The notes under the pieces are model-generated. The model was not told the origin of the DNA, did no database searches, and saw only the letters and a list, made by a program, of their open reading frames with translations. This document shows positions 16,804-25,214 of a DNA stretch of 51,682 bases, piece by piece. Made by a program: the position numbers and the translations under genes. Every line of letters starts with the position of its first letter. The first letter of the stretch is position 1. Source of the DNA: Sphingobacterium siyangense (GTDB lineage Bacteria; Bacteroidota; Bacteroidia; Sphingobacteriales; Sphingobacteriaceae); assembly GCF_007830445.1 (NCBI RefSeq), contig NZ_VLKR01000040.1, positions 1 to 51,682 on the forward strand, given 5' to 3'.

Positions 16804-19800
16804 ATGAAAAAACTATTCTTAATTATATATATCCTATTAATTATTGCTGCGGAGGCATCAGCTCAGGAGCGAATTGACGGCTATGTCCTCGATAGCCAAT
16901 CGAAAACACCTTTAACGGAGGTAAATGTAACTATAGATGGAGGAAAGACCACCAAAACAGATCGGAATGGATTATTTGAGATCGTCGTTGAACATAAAAA
17001 AATGCAACTTTCTTTTTCTCATATAGGGTTTAAGACGTATGTGCAGAATTTAATTTTACCTATAAAACAATCGCTACAAATCCTTTTGGAGGCGAATCAC
17101 AACCAATTGGAAGAGGTAGAAGTCACTACGGGCTATCAGCGTATCCCGAAGGAAAGAGCAACTGGCTCATTTGCCTATGTTGGCAAAAAACAGCTCGAGA
17201 AAATGGTGACGACAAATATCTTGGAACGCTTGCCGATGATGGCCAATGGGGTGATGATGGACCAGGGGACTTCAGATAATGGAAATCTGATGGTACGCGG
17301 TCTGAGCACGATCAATGGTCCTAAATCACCTTTGATTGTTTTAGATAACTTTCCTTACGAAGGAAACATCAATAATATCAATCCGAATATTGTCGAAAGT
17401 ATTACAGTGCTCAAAGATGCGGCTGCAGCATCCATATGGGGGGCTAGGGCGGCCAATGGGGTAATTGTAATCACCACCAAAACAGCTAAGGCGAATCAAC
17501 CTATACGGATTGATCTCAAAACTGCGCTGACAATCGGTAGTAAACCTGACTTAGACTATATTCCGCTTGTCTCGAGTAGCGATTTTATTGATGTGGAGAC
17601 TGAACTTTTTAAGCGTGGATTCTATGATGCTGACTATTCTTCTACCAATAAACCGGTGTTGTCTCCAGTGGTGGAGCTACTTTTTAAAGAGAAAAATGGC
17701 GATATAAGTGCAGAAGTAGTTTCTGCAGAGCTGGATCGTTTACGGGGGATAGATTCAAGGCAACAATATCGGGACTACATGTATAAGCCGTTGGTAAACC
17801 AGCAATATTTCCTGAATATGTCGGGTGGATCGGAAAAATATGCCTGGACAAGCGGAGTAGGGTATGATGCAAATAGTGGCAACCTGGATGAAAAAAATAA
17901 GCGGTTGAACCTGCGGTTTCAACAGGTCTGGCAGCCGATTTCCGCTTTAAAATGGCTATCATCAATCTACTTAACAAACGGACAGACGCACTCGGGAAGA
18001 CTTGGTTTTGGAGCAGTCACTTTAAAAAATAATGGTGCTCCGCCCTATCTGGAATTTGCAGACCGTGAAGGTAATGCCTCACCGGTGTATACTGGCTATA
18101 ATCAGGATTTCAAAAACTCTTTTGGTAGTAAATTGCAGGAATGGAATTATTATCCTTTAACTGACTGGCAGCATGATTATAGTACTTCGTCAAATACTGA
18201 GATCATACTATCTTCCGGTATTCAATATCAGATTTTTAAGGGCGGCAACTTAGATCTTAAATATCAATACCAACAGACCGATGGAATATCGGATAATATG
18301 CATGATAAGGATAGTTACTATAGCCGGGATTATGTCAATCGCTTTGCCCAGCTAAAATCGGATGGCAATTACGATTATCAGATTCCGGTAGGCGCTATCT
18401 TAGATAGAACAAACAGTCAAAATAGGACTCATAATTTTAGGGGACAGTTCAATTTTGAGCGTACATGGGATCAACACCAGCTGACCATGCTGATGGGAGG
18501 TGAGTTCAGGAAATCTAAGTCGACATACGAATCTAATCGTTATTATGGCTATAATAAAAATAATCTGACGTTAGCCTTGATTGACTATGTGAATAGGTAT
18601 CCGAGTCTGATCAATGGGGCTGAAACTTATATTCAGAATGGCACTTCGCTGGAGGAAAGAAATACAAATTTTGTTTCCTTCTTTGCCAATGGGGCTTATA
18701 CATGGAAAGGGCGTTATATCCTTTCCGCAAGTGCCCGCCGTGATGCAAGTAATCTATTTGGCTTAAAGACCAATGATCAATGGAATCCTTTTTGGTCAGC
18801 AGGCATGGCTTGGATGCTTTCAAAGGAACAGTTTTACAAAGTAGACTGGCTGCCTTCTTTAAAGCTACGGGCTACTTATGGATTTAGTGGTAATATCGAC
18901 CCATCTATGGTGGCTGTGACGACGATTGCCTTTGATGGTACAGCCTCGCGATATACGGGCGGAAGGACTGCACGCTTTGATAATTATTTTAATCCAAGTC
19001 TACGCTGGGAAACATCCAAGATGTTAAATCTTGCCGTCGACTTCAGTACCAAAAATGATCGGCTATCGGCTTCCATCGAGTATTTTATAAAAAACGGAGA
19101 AAATCTATTCGGTACCTCCCCGATAGATTATACCAAGGGTGTTTCCACATCCATGTTGTTCAATGTAGCAAACATGAAAGGTGATGGACTGGATATTGAT
19201 CTTAATGCTGTCTGGTTGGATAGAAGGCTTAGATGGAATACCAAACTTAATCTGAACTACTACAGAGACAAAATCAATTCGTACTATATGTCAAATCGCA
19301 CAGGGAGCTATTATATCGGTGCTGGGTCGGTACCGATCTCTGGTGCGGAGGGGAAACCAGTGTATTCGATTTTTGCTTATAAATGGGCCGGTTTGGATCC
19401 CAATACGGGTGATCCGCAGGGGTGGCTCGACGGAGAAGAAAGTACAAATTATGCGACTATGATGGGGGCTGCCACTACAGTAGATAAACTGCAGTATTTC
19501 GGTTCTGCCATTCCAACGATTTATGGTGCTATGACCAATTCATTTTCTTATAAAGGATTTGGTTTAGATATCGCCCTGCTGTATAAGTTTGGTTATTGGT
19601 TTCGTCGCGAGTCGATAAACTATAACGATCTTTTTTACAACCTAAATGGACATAGCGATTATGCTAAGCGTTGGCAGAAGCCGGGAGATGAAGTTTTAAC
19701 AGATGTACCATCAAATATATGGTCGACAAATTCCAGTAGGGATAGTTTCTATAAGGGATCTACTGTGCTTGTCGAAAAGGGCGACCACATCCGACTACAG

Positions 19801-20001
19801 TACATTAACTTGAATTATACGCTTAGCAATCTGAAAATTGGACGTCTGCCTTTCCAATCCATCCAATTTTATGCTATTGCCAATAATATCGGTCTGCTCT
19901 GGAAAGCAAATAAAAAAGGGATAGATCCTGACTTCAATATGGGTCAATATGCGCTAAAAACACCAGCAGTTTATACGATCGGATTGAATGCAAACTTTTA
20001 A
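16804..20001 (+). CDS. SusC/RagA-type TonB-linked outer-membrane transporter
   Basis: This 1065-residue protein is of family length. The signal peptide (residues 1-20, ...IAAEASAQ) is followed by a carboxypeptidase-regulatory-like domain (IDGYVLDSQSKTPLTEVNVT, SFSHIGFKTYVQ). Next is the plug (TNILERLPMMANGVMMDQG, LMVRGLSTINGPKSPLIVLD, ITVLKDAAAASIWGARAANG) and then the 22-strand barrel ending in ...YTIGLNANF with the C-terminal Phe needed for BAM insertion. It imports a polymer or peptide fragment with the SusD lipoprotein coded 12 nt downstream, driven by TonB. No glycoside hydrolase is nearby; the TlpA/MauE/DUF6520 company suggests a non-carbohydrate substrate, which is inference. Confidence 0.96.
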   Translation: MKKLFLIIYILLIIAAEASAQERIDGYVLDSQSKTPLTEVNVTIDGGKTTKTDRNGLFEIVVEHKKMQLSFSHIGFKTYVQNLILPIKQSLQILLEANHNQLEEVEVTTGYQRIPKERATGSFAYVGKKQLEKMVTTNILERLPMMANGVMMDQGTSDNGNLMVRGLSTINGPKSPLIVLDNFPYEGNINNINPNIVESITVLKDAAAASIWGARAANGVIVITTKTAKANQPIRIDLKTALTIGSKPDLDYIPLVSSSDFIDVETELFKRGFYDADYSSTNKPVLSPVVELLFKEKNGDISAEVVSAELDRLRGIDSRQQYRDYMYKPLVNQQYFLNMSGGSEKYAWTSGVGYDANSGNLDEKNKRLNLRFQQVWQPISALKWLSSIYLTNGQTHSGRLGFGAVTLKNNGAPPYLEFADREGNASPVYTGYNQDFKNSFGSKLQEWNYYPLTDWQHDYSTSSNTEIILSSGIQYQIFKGGNLDLKYQYQQTDGISDNMHDKDSYYSRDYVNRFAQLKSDGNYDYQIPVGAILDRTNSQNRTHNFRGQFNFERTWDQHQLTMLMGGEFRKSKSTYESNRYYGYNKNNLTLALIDYVNRYPSLINGAETYIQNGTSLEERNTNFVSFFANGAYTWKGRYILSASARRDASNLFGLKTNDQWNPFWSAGMAWMLSKEQFYKVDWLPSLKLRATYGFSGNIDPSMVAVTTIAFDGTASRYTGGRTARFDNYFNPSLRWETSKMLNLAVDFSTKNDRLSASIEYFIKNGENLFGTSPIDYTKGVSTSMLFNVANMKGDGLDIDLNAVWLDRRLRWNTKLNLNYYRDKINSYYMSNRTGSYYIGAGSVPISGAEGKPVYSIFAYKWAGLDPNTGDPQGWLDGEESTNYATMMGAATTVDKLQYFGSAIPTIYGAMTNSFSYKGFGLDIALLYKFGYWFRRESINYNDLFYNLNGHSDYAKRWQKPGDEVLTDVPSNIWSTNSSRDSFYKGSTVLVEKGDHIRLQYINLNYTLSNLKIGRLPFQSIQFYAIANNIGLLWKANKKGIDPDFNMGQYALKTPAVYTIGLNANF

Positions 20002-20012
20002 ATCTAGAAACC

Positions 20013-21371
20013 ATGAATTACTTAACTCACAACTATAGAATCATCATCATTTTATGTACAGCACTATTGTCAGGATGCAATAAATTGTTGGATGAGAAAT
20101 CAGATCTCAAATTGTCTACACCGGAGTCGGTACAGGATTTCCAGGCTTTATTGGATCGTGTCACGGATGTTAATATCAATTATGCCGGAAGCGGGGAGGT
20201 CTGTTCGGATAATTACTACCTGACTGATGCGGGTTATGCCGGACTGAAAAACGAAGAAGACAAAAGATTATATACTTGGCAGCCCGATCATGTGGCGCTT
20301 AGCGGTACTTCTGGCAATGACTGGCGCTATTGCTATAAGACAATCTATAGCGCCAATTCGGTTATTTATGGTATTAAGCAAAAGAATCTGACCGGAGCAG
20401 ACAATGTTAAAGGTCAGGCTCTGGCAATACGGGCATCGCGCTACCTTGATGCCGTAATCGTATGGGCGCCGGTGTACAACAAAGCTACCGCAGATCGAGA
20501 CCTAGGTGTGCCACTTCGACTGGATCCCGACATGAATCCTGGTTCAAAAAGGGCGAGTGTAAAGGCGTGTTTCGATCAGATAATCCAAGATCTCAATGAA
20601 GCAAAGGAGTTGCTTCCAGCGAAGCCAATTGCATTGACACGAGCCTCTAAGGGTTTTGCATATGGCCTTTTGGCGCGAGCTTATCTATATATGGGAGACT
20701 ATAATTTGGCCTTGGCCAATGCTCTTGAGGCATTGAAGTATAATAATCTCCTGATCGATTACAATGCCTTGAATCCAAATGATAAAGTTCCGATCAAGGA
20801 TATGAACGTAGAATTTGTTTTTTGGGGGACAATGCGTTTAGCTCCACCAATTGGAGTATCGATCGCCTTTATACCAGAAACACTCTATAATCTTTACGGA
20901 GAAAACGATCTTAGAAAGGAAATTCTATTTAACAAAAACGCTAATGGTACGATTTCCTTTCGGGGCGATTATACGGGGTCGTCCAATAGTAAGATTATGG
21001 GCGTCACTACGGCAGAATTGTATTTGATTGCCGCAGAGGGGTATGCAAGAAGTGGGCAACTTTTAGAAGCAGAAAAGATAGTCGAAAAGTTGCAGTCGAA
21101 TAGATGGAAAAAAGGAAAGTATAGCCCAATGAAAGATTTAGGGCAAGAGGAATTGGTTACTTTAATTTTACAGGAACGTAGAAAGGAGTTATTATTTAGA
21201 GGCTTGCGATGGGGGGATCTTAAACGCCTCAACCGTGAAGGAGCTAATATCACATTAACTCGTAGCGTAGCCGGCACAAGTTATACACTCCCCCCTAATG
21301 ACAAAAGGTATGCGATTGCTATACCGGAAGATATTATCGATATGTCGGGAATAGAGCAAAATGAAAGATAA
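20013..21371 (+). CDS. SusD/RagB-family surface lipoprotein
   Basis: This has 452 residues. The lipobox LLSGC places the lipidated Cys at 22, followed by NKLLDEKSD. TPR-like helices follow (ALAIRASRYLDAVIVWAPVY, FAYGLLARAYLYMGDYNLAL) and the typical late block LILQERRKELLFRGLRWGDL. It caps the SusC channel and binds substrate at the cell surface. It is slightly shorter than the common 480-600 residues but complete. It ends the plus-strand operon; a hairpin separates it from the convergent DUF6520 gene. Confidence 0.95.
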   Translation: MNYLTHNYRIIIILCTALLSGCNKLLDEKSDLKLSTPESVQDFQALLDRVTDVNINYAGSGEVCSDNYYLTDAGYAGLKNEEDKRLYTWQPDHVALSGTSGNDWRYCYKTIYSANSVIYGIKQKNLTGADNVKGQALAIRASRYLDAVIVWAPVYNKATADRDLGVPLRLDPDMNPGSKRASVKACFDQIIQDLNEAKELLPAKPIALTRASKGFAYGLLARAYLYMGDYNLALANALEALKYNNLLIDYNALNPNDKVPIKDMNVEFVFWGTMRLAPPIGVSIAFIPETLYNLYGENDLRKEILFNKNANGTISFRGDYTGSSNSKIMGVTTAELYLIAAEGYARSGQLLEAEKIVEKLQSNRWKKGKYSPMKDLGQEELVTLILQERRKELLFRGLRWGDLKRLNREGANITLTRSVAGTSYTLPPNDKRYAIAIPEDIIDMSGIEQNER

Positions 21372-21395
21372 AAAAAGAGGGACTATTGTCCCTCT
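21371..21395 (-). terminator. Terminator between susD and the DUF6520 gene
   Basis: The 8-bp stem 21376-21383 (agagggac) pairs with 21388-21395. Read on the minus strand, it is followed by six T (complement of 21371-21376), a good factor-independent terminator for the minus-strand gene. On the plus strand it lacks a U-run. Confidence 0.75.
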
Positions 21396-21413
21396 CTACT
21401 TAAGGTGGTTTGC

Positions 21414-21731
21414 TTAAGGTTTACGATCGGTACTCATTTCAAGTACTTCATCGTTTGATTTGTTGGCAAGCACCTGATTGATCGTTTGCCCCGTTGGTAC
21501 TTCGATGTGACAAGGACGATCGCCATCAGATTGACACTCATTTGAAGAGTCTGAGGTGCTCCAATTGCTCGGTTGAGCAAATTCGCCTTCATTTGTTTCT
21601 GTACTGTTGTAATAGTACGTTTGACTTTGAGTATTGCTTTTTGCAACTCCTGCTGAGGTCAATGTTGCCCCAGTTACTCCTGCAACGGCCAAAGCTACTA
21701 AGGCCATTACATTAATTTTAATTTTTTTCAT
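21414..21731 (-). CDS. DUF6520-like small exported protein
   Basis: The start MKKIKINVMALVALAVAGVT gives 105 residues; an ATG two codons earlier is possible. A hydrophobic leader with the Ala/Gly-rich core is followed by a short polar mature part with Tyr/Asn/Ser-rich text and a Cys pair (ECQSDGDRPCHIEV). This layout, next to SusCD, TlpA and MauE genes, is typical of the DUF6520 family in Sphingobacteria. The role is unknown; the recurrent MauE neighbour hints at a disulfide-bearing secreted peptide. Confidence 0.7.
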   Translation of the reverse strand: MKKIKINVMALVALAVAGVTGATLTSAGVAKSNTQSQTYYYNSTETNEGEFAQPSNWSTSDSSNECQSDGDRPCHIEVPTGQTINQVLANKSNDEVLEMSTDRKP

Positions 21732-21829
21732 ATGCATAGCATATAATCTTTAGTGTTTAAAAATTGTATTAGTTTTCCCTTTTTGATAGGAAATTAGGCC
21801 GATGTAGGACGAGAAGACCTATGTCTTTT

Positions 21830-21866
21830 GGCAGACGAGCCCTTCTGCCGAGCCAGCCTTGGGCTC
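21830..21866. other. Two adjacent hairpins between the DUF6520 and MauE-like genes
   Basis: ggcaga/tctgcc (21830-21835 with 21844-21849) and gagcc/ggctc (21850-21854 with 21862-21866) lie back to back in the GC-richer 158-nt spacer. They could process or attenuate the transcript between the MauE-like gene and the DUF6520 gene, allowing different amounts of the two. No coding frame is convincing here. Confidence 0.35.
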
Positions 21867-21889
21867 AGCTTCCGCTGTGGCAATTGGTG

Positions 21890-22471
21890 CTAATTTCTTG
21901 ATGAACCTAATATGCCGTTTCGTTTCGTTATACTGGGCTTTCTTGTATTCCAATCAATCAATAAACCTGCGATACATGCTATCGTGATTAGTCCATTGAC
22001 CCAAAGGTGTGCTTTCCAGCTGATCGGAAACTCGAGTATACAATCGCAGGGAATGCTGCCCCAGGTATCGCGCAGGGCCAGGATCACATAGCCTGAAAAA
22101 ACAAGCATCAGCAAGAGTGTAATCCAAAATCCCACTCTTTTTGTGCCTTCAAAAATAAATAGGATGCCTGTCGCTAATTCTACAGCTGGCAGGATATATG
22201 ACAGCATAATCCCATACTGATCTGCAAAAGGTTGCCTGATCATGGCTGCACGGAATTCGGCGTAGGTGAATACCTTCTTCGATCCGACATAGATCCACAG
22301 ACAGAGCAAAGCAAAAGTTAATACCTGCAAGATAAATTCCTGGGGATGCTTCCTGATAGACGAAAGCACCCCAGTGAATTTGCGCCTCAACCAATCGCGT
22401 GCCCTTACGCCTTGACCTGTATCCGGTACGGCACACTCATCATACTGTATATATTTTCCGCTTTGTTTCAT
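21890..22471 (-). CDS. MauE/DoxX-like redox membrane protein
   Basis: This has 193 residues and four TM helices (VLTFALLCLWIYVGSKKVF; GIMLSYILPAVELATGILFI; VGFWITLLLMLVFSGYVILA; LWVNGLITIACIAGLLIDW) after a polar N-terminal segment of about 45 residues. The loop motif SIPCDCILEFPISWKAHLW carries a Cys-x-Cys pair in the place where MauE-type proteins have the redox Cys motif. MauE-like proteins are thought to support disulfide chemistry of exported partners. It lies upstream of the DUF6520 gene on the same strand, and the two probably work together. Confidence 0.82.
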   Translation of the reverse strand: MKQSGKYIQYDECAVPDTGQGVRARDWLRRKFTGVLSSIRKHPQEFILQVLTFALLCLWIYVGSKKVFTYAEFRAAMIRQPFADQYGIMLSYILPAVELATGILFIFEGTKRVGFWITLLLMLVFSGYVILALRDTWGSIPCDCILEFPISWKAHLWVNGLITIACIAGLLIDWNTRKPSITKRNGILGSSRN

Positions 22472-22637
22472 CGCCGTTATTGTTGATCGCTTATTAAATT
22501 CTACAATGCTAAATTACTGCAAAACAGAGCTGATCGTTAGGGAGAAAGGGTACTATAGATTGGTAGAAAAGTGACTGGTGATCAAATTATTGATCAGAAT
22601 AATGGATTTGATGATTTGAGTCTTCGAAATGAAAAGA

Positions 22638-23612
22638 CTATTGTTGTAATTTGAAATTGAGCGCTGTGAGATTCGTCCTTTTTTTTATAAAATTATTCAT
22701 TTCTGAAACGGTGCTAAAACCACATTCTTCAGCAGTTGTGGCTAGTTTTTCATTTCCCGCAATAACAGTAGCGATATGTTCCAAAAGAATTTGGTGGCGG
22801 TAATCGTGAAATGTACACCCATAATTTTTTTTATGCTCTTTGTTGAGATAGTTCCTGCTGACAGATAGGATATGGGCAATATCTGATAGTTTTGCTTTAG
22901 CACCCTGATGCAAAATGTTAATTTCTAATAAGTAGCGGGCCTGATCAATCCGACTTAAATTTGTTTGTTTTTCTTTTAATACTTTAAAACGGCTAAGTTG
23001 TATCAGGAAAATCAAATGTTTTAATAGCATATGTTCATTGTCAAGAATATTAGGATTAAGCTTGCTGAAAAGAAGACACAGCTGTTTTTTCGTAATATCG
23101 CCCACTCTGAATGTAATACTCTTTGCTGACTTTGATGATTGTTCTTTTTTAGCAGTCACTAAATGCTGTAAAAAGTCAAAATTACGATTAGCCGGTGGTC
23201 TAAATAAACCTGCATCCAAAATGAAACCAACGACAATATGATGGCCTTTTGGGACTTTCAATGAATATTCTCCTTTAGCAAAATAAAGATAAGCACCACG
23301 TTCTTCTACAAAGTCCATGACGAAATCTTGCCCATGATGCATTTGTTTTAAAGGAATATCACTAAGTAGCGTATAGCTAAGATGTAAATCACCAAATTCG
23401 GTAAATATTGGAATCGTTTCTTCATCGTCTATCCAAAATTCGTAATAATAGAGATAGCCATAGCGACCGTCAAATGTTTGCTCACAAATACAGTTATTCC
23501 TCAATGCCCAATTCCGCACTTGGGCATTTCGGATAGGGTAGGTTACTGTTTGAGTTAGCGAATCAACAAGTTTGTAATCTTGTGGTAAAGTGAAATCATA
23601 GCTTCTTTCCAT
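22638..23612 (-). CDS. AraC-family transcriptional regulator
   Basis: This has 324 residues. The C-terminal third carries the double HTH: AKLSDIAHILSVSRNYLNKE and HKKNYGCTFHDYRHQILLEH form the first part, and KLATTAEECGFSTVSEMNNF the second, ending KRTNLTALNFK. The N-terminal part (YYYEFWIDDEETIPIFTEFG) is an unclassified sensor region. Its place 166 nt upstream of the MauE-like gene on the same strand suggests it controls the uptake cluster. It is found here with the TlpA-SusCD-MauE set, as in other Sphingobacteria that I recall. Confidence 0.88.
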   Translation of the reverse strand: MERSYDFTLPQDYKLVDSLTQTVTYPIRNAQVRNWALRNNCICEQTFDGRYGYLYYYEFWIDDEETIPIFTEFGDLHLSYTLLSDIPLKQMHHGQDFVMDFVEERGAYLYFAKGEYSLKVPKGHHIVVGFILDAGLFRPPANRNFDFLQHLVTAKKEQSSKSAKSITFRVGDITKKQLCLLFSKLNPNILDNEHMLLKHLIFLIQLSRFKVLKEKQTNLSRIDQARYLLEINILHQGAKAKLSDIAHILSVSRNYLNKEHKKNYGCTFHDYRHQILLEHIATVIAGNEKLATTAEECGFSTVSEMNNFIKKRTNLTALNFKLQQ

Positions 23613-23933
23613 ATAATTATAATTTAACGAGGTTGTTGGCTAACGCTCTGATTTACTGATTATTCAATTAAGGTTGTGAGTGTACTAAAAATAATTTTTA
23701 TGGCCAAAAATAATTGTGGATAGGTTATATGAGCCGGTAAAACGGTTTTTAGGCACGGTGAATTTTTTAAGATAACATAATTATTGGTTCACAGGTTGGC
23801 TGAACCTATGTGTTCAAAAATGAATCAATTGTCTTCTTTTTCTTTCAAATTAGTTCCGTGATCACATGCTTTAGGGCCCCAAAGCAAGTGACCAAACAAG
23901 GCAAGTTTGGTGCTATTGTGGAACAAAAAAAAG
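23613..23933. other. Non-coding stretch with hairpins before a small ORF
   Basis: There is no gene here. Two small hairpins are visible: ggttca/tgaacc (23786-23791 with 23801-23806) and ccaaac/gtttgg (23892-23897 with 23905-23910). The second lies 24 bases before the start of the small ORF and could hide or expose its start region. No consensus TAnnTTTG box was found. Confidence 0.35.
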
Positions 23934-24071
23934 ATGATAAAGATAATGGAACAGCTTTTTAATGATATGCAGCGATTGGCGGACCAGGCGCTCTACACAT
24001 TTTCCAATTTGGAGACAATAAAGTTCATGATCGATTCTGCAGAAGAAAAATGTAGTCTATACTATCTGTAA
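23934..24071 (+). CDS. Small 45-residue peptide gene
   Basis: The frame begins MIKIMEQLFNDMQRLADQAL, continues LETIKFMIDSAEEK and ends CSLYYL. It is amphipathic and helical, with one Cys six residues from the end. A strong hairpin plus T-run terminator follows 8 nt after the stop, which supports a real, separately ended transcript. The gene lies upstream of an acyltransferase-like gene and a kinase/regulator pair. A peptide precursor or signal is possible. The A-rich run just upstream (gaacaaaaaaaag) fits a Bacteroidota start region. I know no family for it. Confidence 0.5.
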   Translation: MIKIMEQLFNDMQRLADQALYTFSNLETIKFMIDSAEEKCSLYYL

Positions 24072-24079
24072 AATACTAA

Positions 24080-24102
24080 GGGTGATCCGGACACCCTTTT
24101 TT
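24080..24102 (+). terminator. Factor-independent terminator after the small peptide gene
   Basis: Stem gggtg (24080-24084) pairs with caccc (24092-24096), followed directly by six T (24097-24102). It is well placed 8 nt after the stop codon of the 45-residue ORF and 68 nt before the next gene. Confidence 0.8.
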
Positions 24103-24169
24103 GCATTTATTTGATTAAAAAAATGGATTCATTAACAAAAGTCTTAGTAAAACTTTAAAACCACCCCAT

Positions 24170-25102
24170 ATGGAATTATGTTTTCGCTCTGAAATTTGGT
24201 ATAAAAGTTTAAAATGTGTATCACTACTATACCAATGGCAACTCATTGATAATTATGATTCAATTATAAAATTACAAAAGGCCTATCTTGAATGGTCACA
24301 ACAATCTCGCTTTCAAAATGACACAGATCTATTAAATGATCTTTTAAATAAATGGCCATTTAAAGATAGGGAAGTTCGTATTTGGGCTTGTTTGCATATA
24401 GGACCGTATGCAATTATTGTAAGAGCGCTGATAAATATGGAATATAAAGTCGCAATCTTGCTTCGTTCGGATGTATTTGAAGAGCAAATGAATATTTATA
24501 AAAAACAATATCAACTTTCGTTCGGTAGGGAAGCTGACGAAAGTGAAATATTGTTTATAAAATCTGATGTTGGAAATCCTTTATTGAGATTAAAGGACGC
24601 AATTTTGAAAGGTTATCAGGTTGTAATTTTTATTGACGGTCAACTTGGAAATAATGAAAATGCGAAAGGATGGCAATCTGTCAAACTTTATGGATCTACT
24701 GTCAATTTAAGGGAAGGAGTCGCGGCTTTAAGCCATTGGACCAATACGCCGATTACAACATTGATGCTTACCGTTTTGGATGAAAAGATCAATATTAGGT
24801 ATAAGCAAAATAAAGTGGTCAAGCATAAAACTGATTATCAAAATGTCCTTCAGCACATTTTGGGTCTTATCCATTCTTTAGCAACTGAAGAGCTTATTCA
24901 ATGGGAATATCTACCCGCTATCTTAGAAAAAAGCATAGTATCTGAACAGAAAAAACATAATAGTCCAGGAATCTGGCTGCCCTTGTTTATACAGAATAGG
25001 AAGATGCTTTTTGATATCACAACAGGTAGATCAGTCTTGATCAATCAACGCGACTATGATAATGTATCTAAAAAAATTTGGGGGCTATTTTTTCTCCATT
25101 AA
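24170..25102 (+). CDS. LpxL/HtrB-like acyltransferase-fold protein with altered motif
   Basis: This has 310 residues. The middle part follows the LpxL-type lysophospholipid acyltransferase plan: VRIWACLHIGPYAIIVRALI in the place of the usual H-F-G-N-W-E block, LLRLKDAILKGYQVVIFIDG for the 'ADQ' strand, and VKLYGSTVNLREGVAALSHW then TPITTLMLTVLD for the F-F-G...G-x-A...P-V-(V/I)-P block. The His is kept but the acidic residue five positions later is Ala, so the catalytic His-x4-(Asp/Glu) pair is broken. There is no N-terminal TM anchor. It may act on another substrate, or bind lipids without catalysis. A peptide gene lies upstream and a kinase gene downstream. Confidence 0.5.
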   Translation: MELCFRSEIWYKSLKCVSLLYQWQLIDNYDSIIKLQKAYLEWSQQSRFQNDTDLLNDLLNKWPFKDREVRIWACLHIGPYAIIVRALINMEYKVAILLRSDVFEEQMNIYKKQYQLSFGREADESEILFIKSDVGNPLLRLKDAILKGYQVVIFIDGQLGNNENAKGWQSVKLYGSTVNLREGVAALSHWTNTPITTLMLTVLDEKINIRYKQNKVVKHKTDYQNVLQHILGLIHSLATEELIQWEYLPAILEKSIVSEQKKHNSPGIWLPLFIQNRKMLFDITTGRSVLINQRDYDNVSKKIWGLFFLH

Positions 25103-25214
25103 ACATGTTTTATTGATATAGTGTAAAGATCTCGTAGTATTTATAATAAATTTCGTTTGTTAATTTTATAGTTGTTAAAATTAATGGAGATTTTATTTTT
25201 TACCTAAACTTGTC

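Noticed and set aside
21890..24169. Riboswitch before the AraC/MauE or acyltransferase genes
   Set aside because: Only simple short hairpins are present; no conserved core of a known riboswitch class could be recognised.
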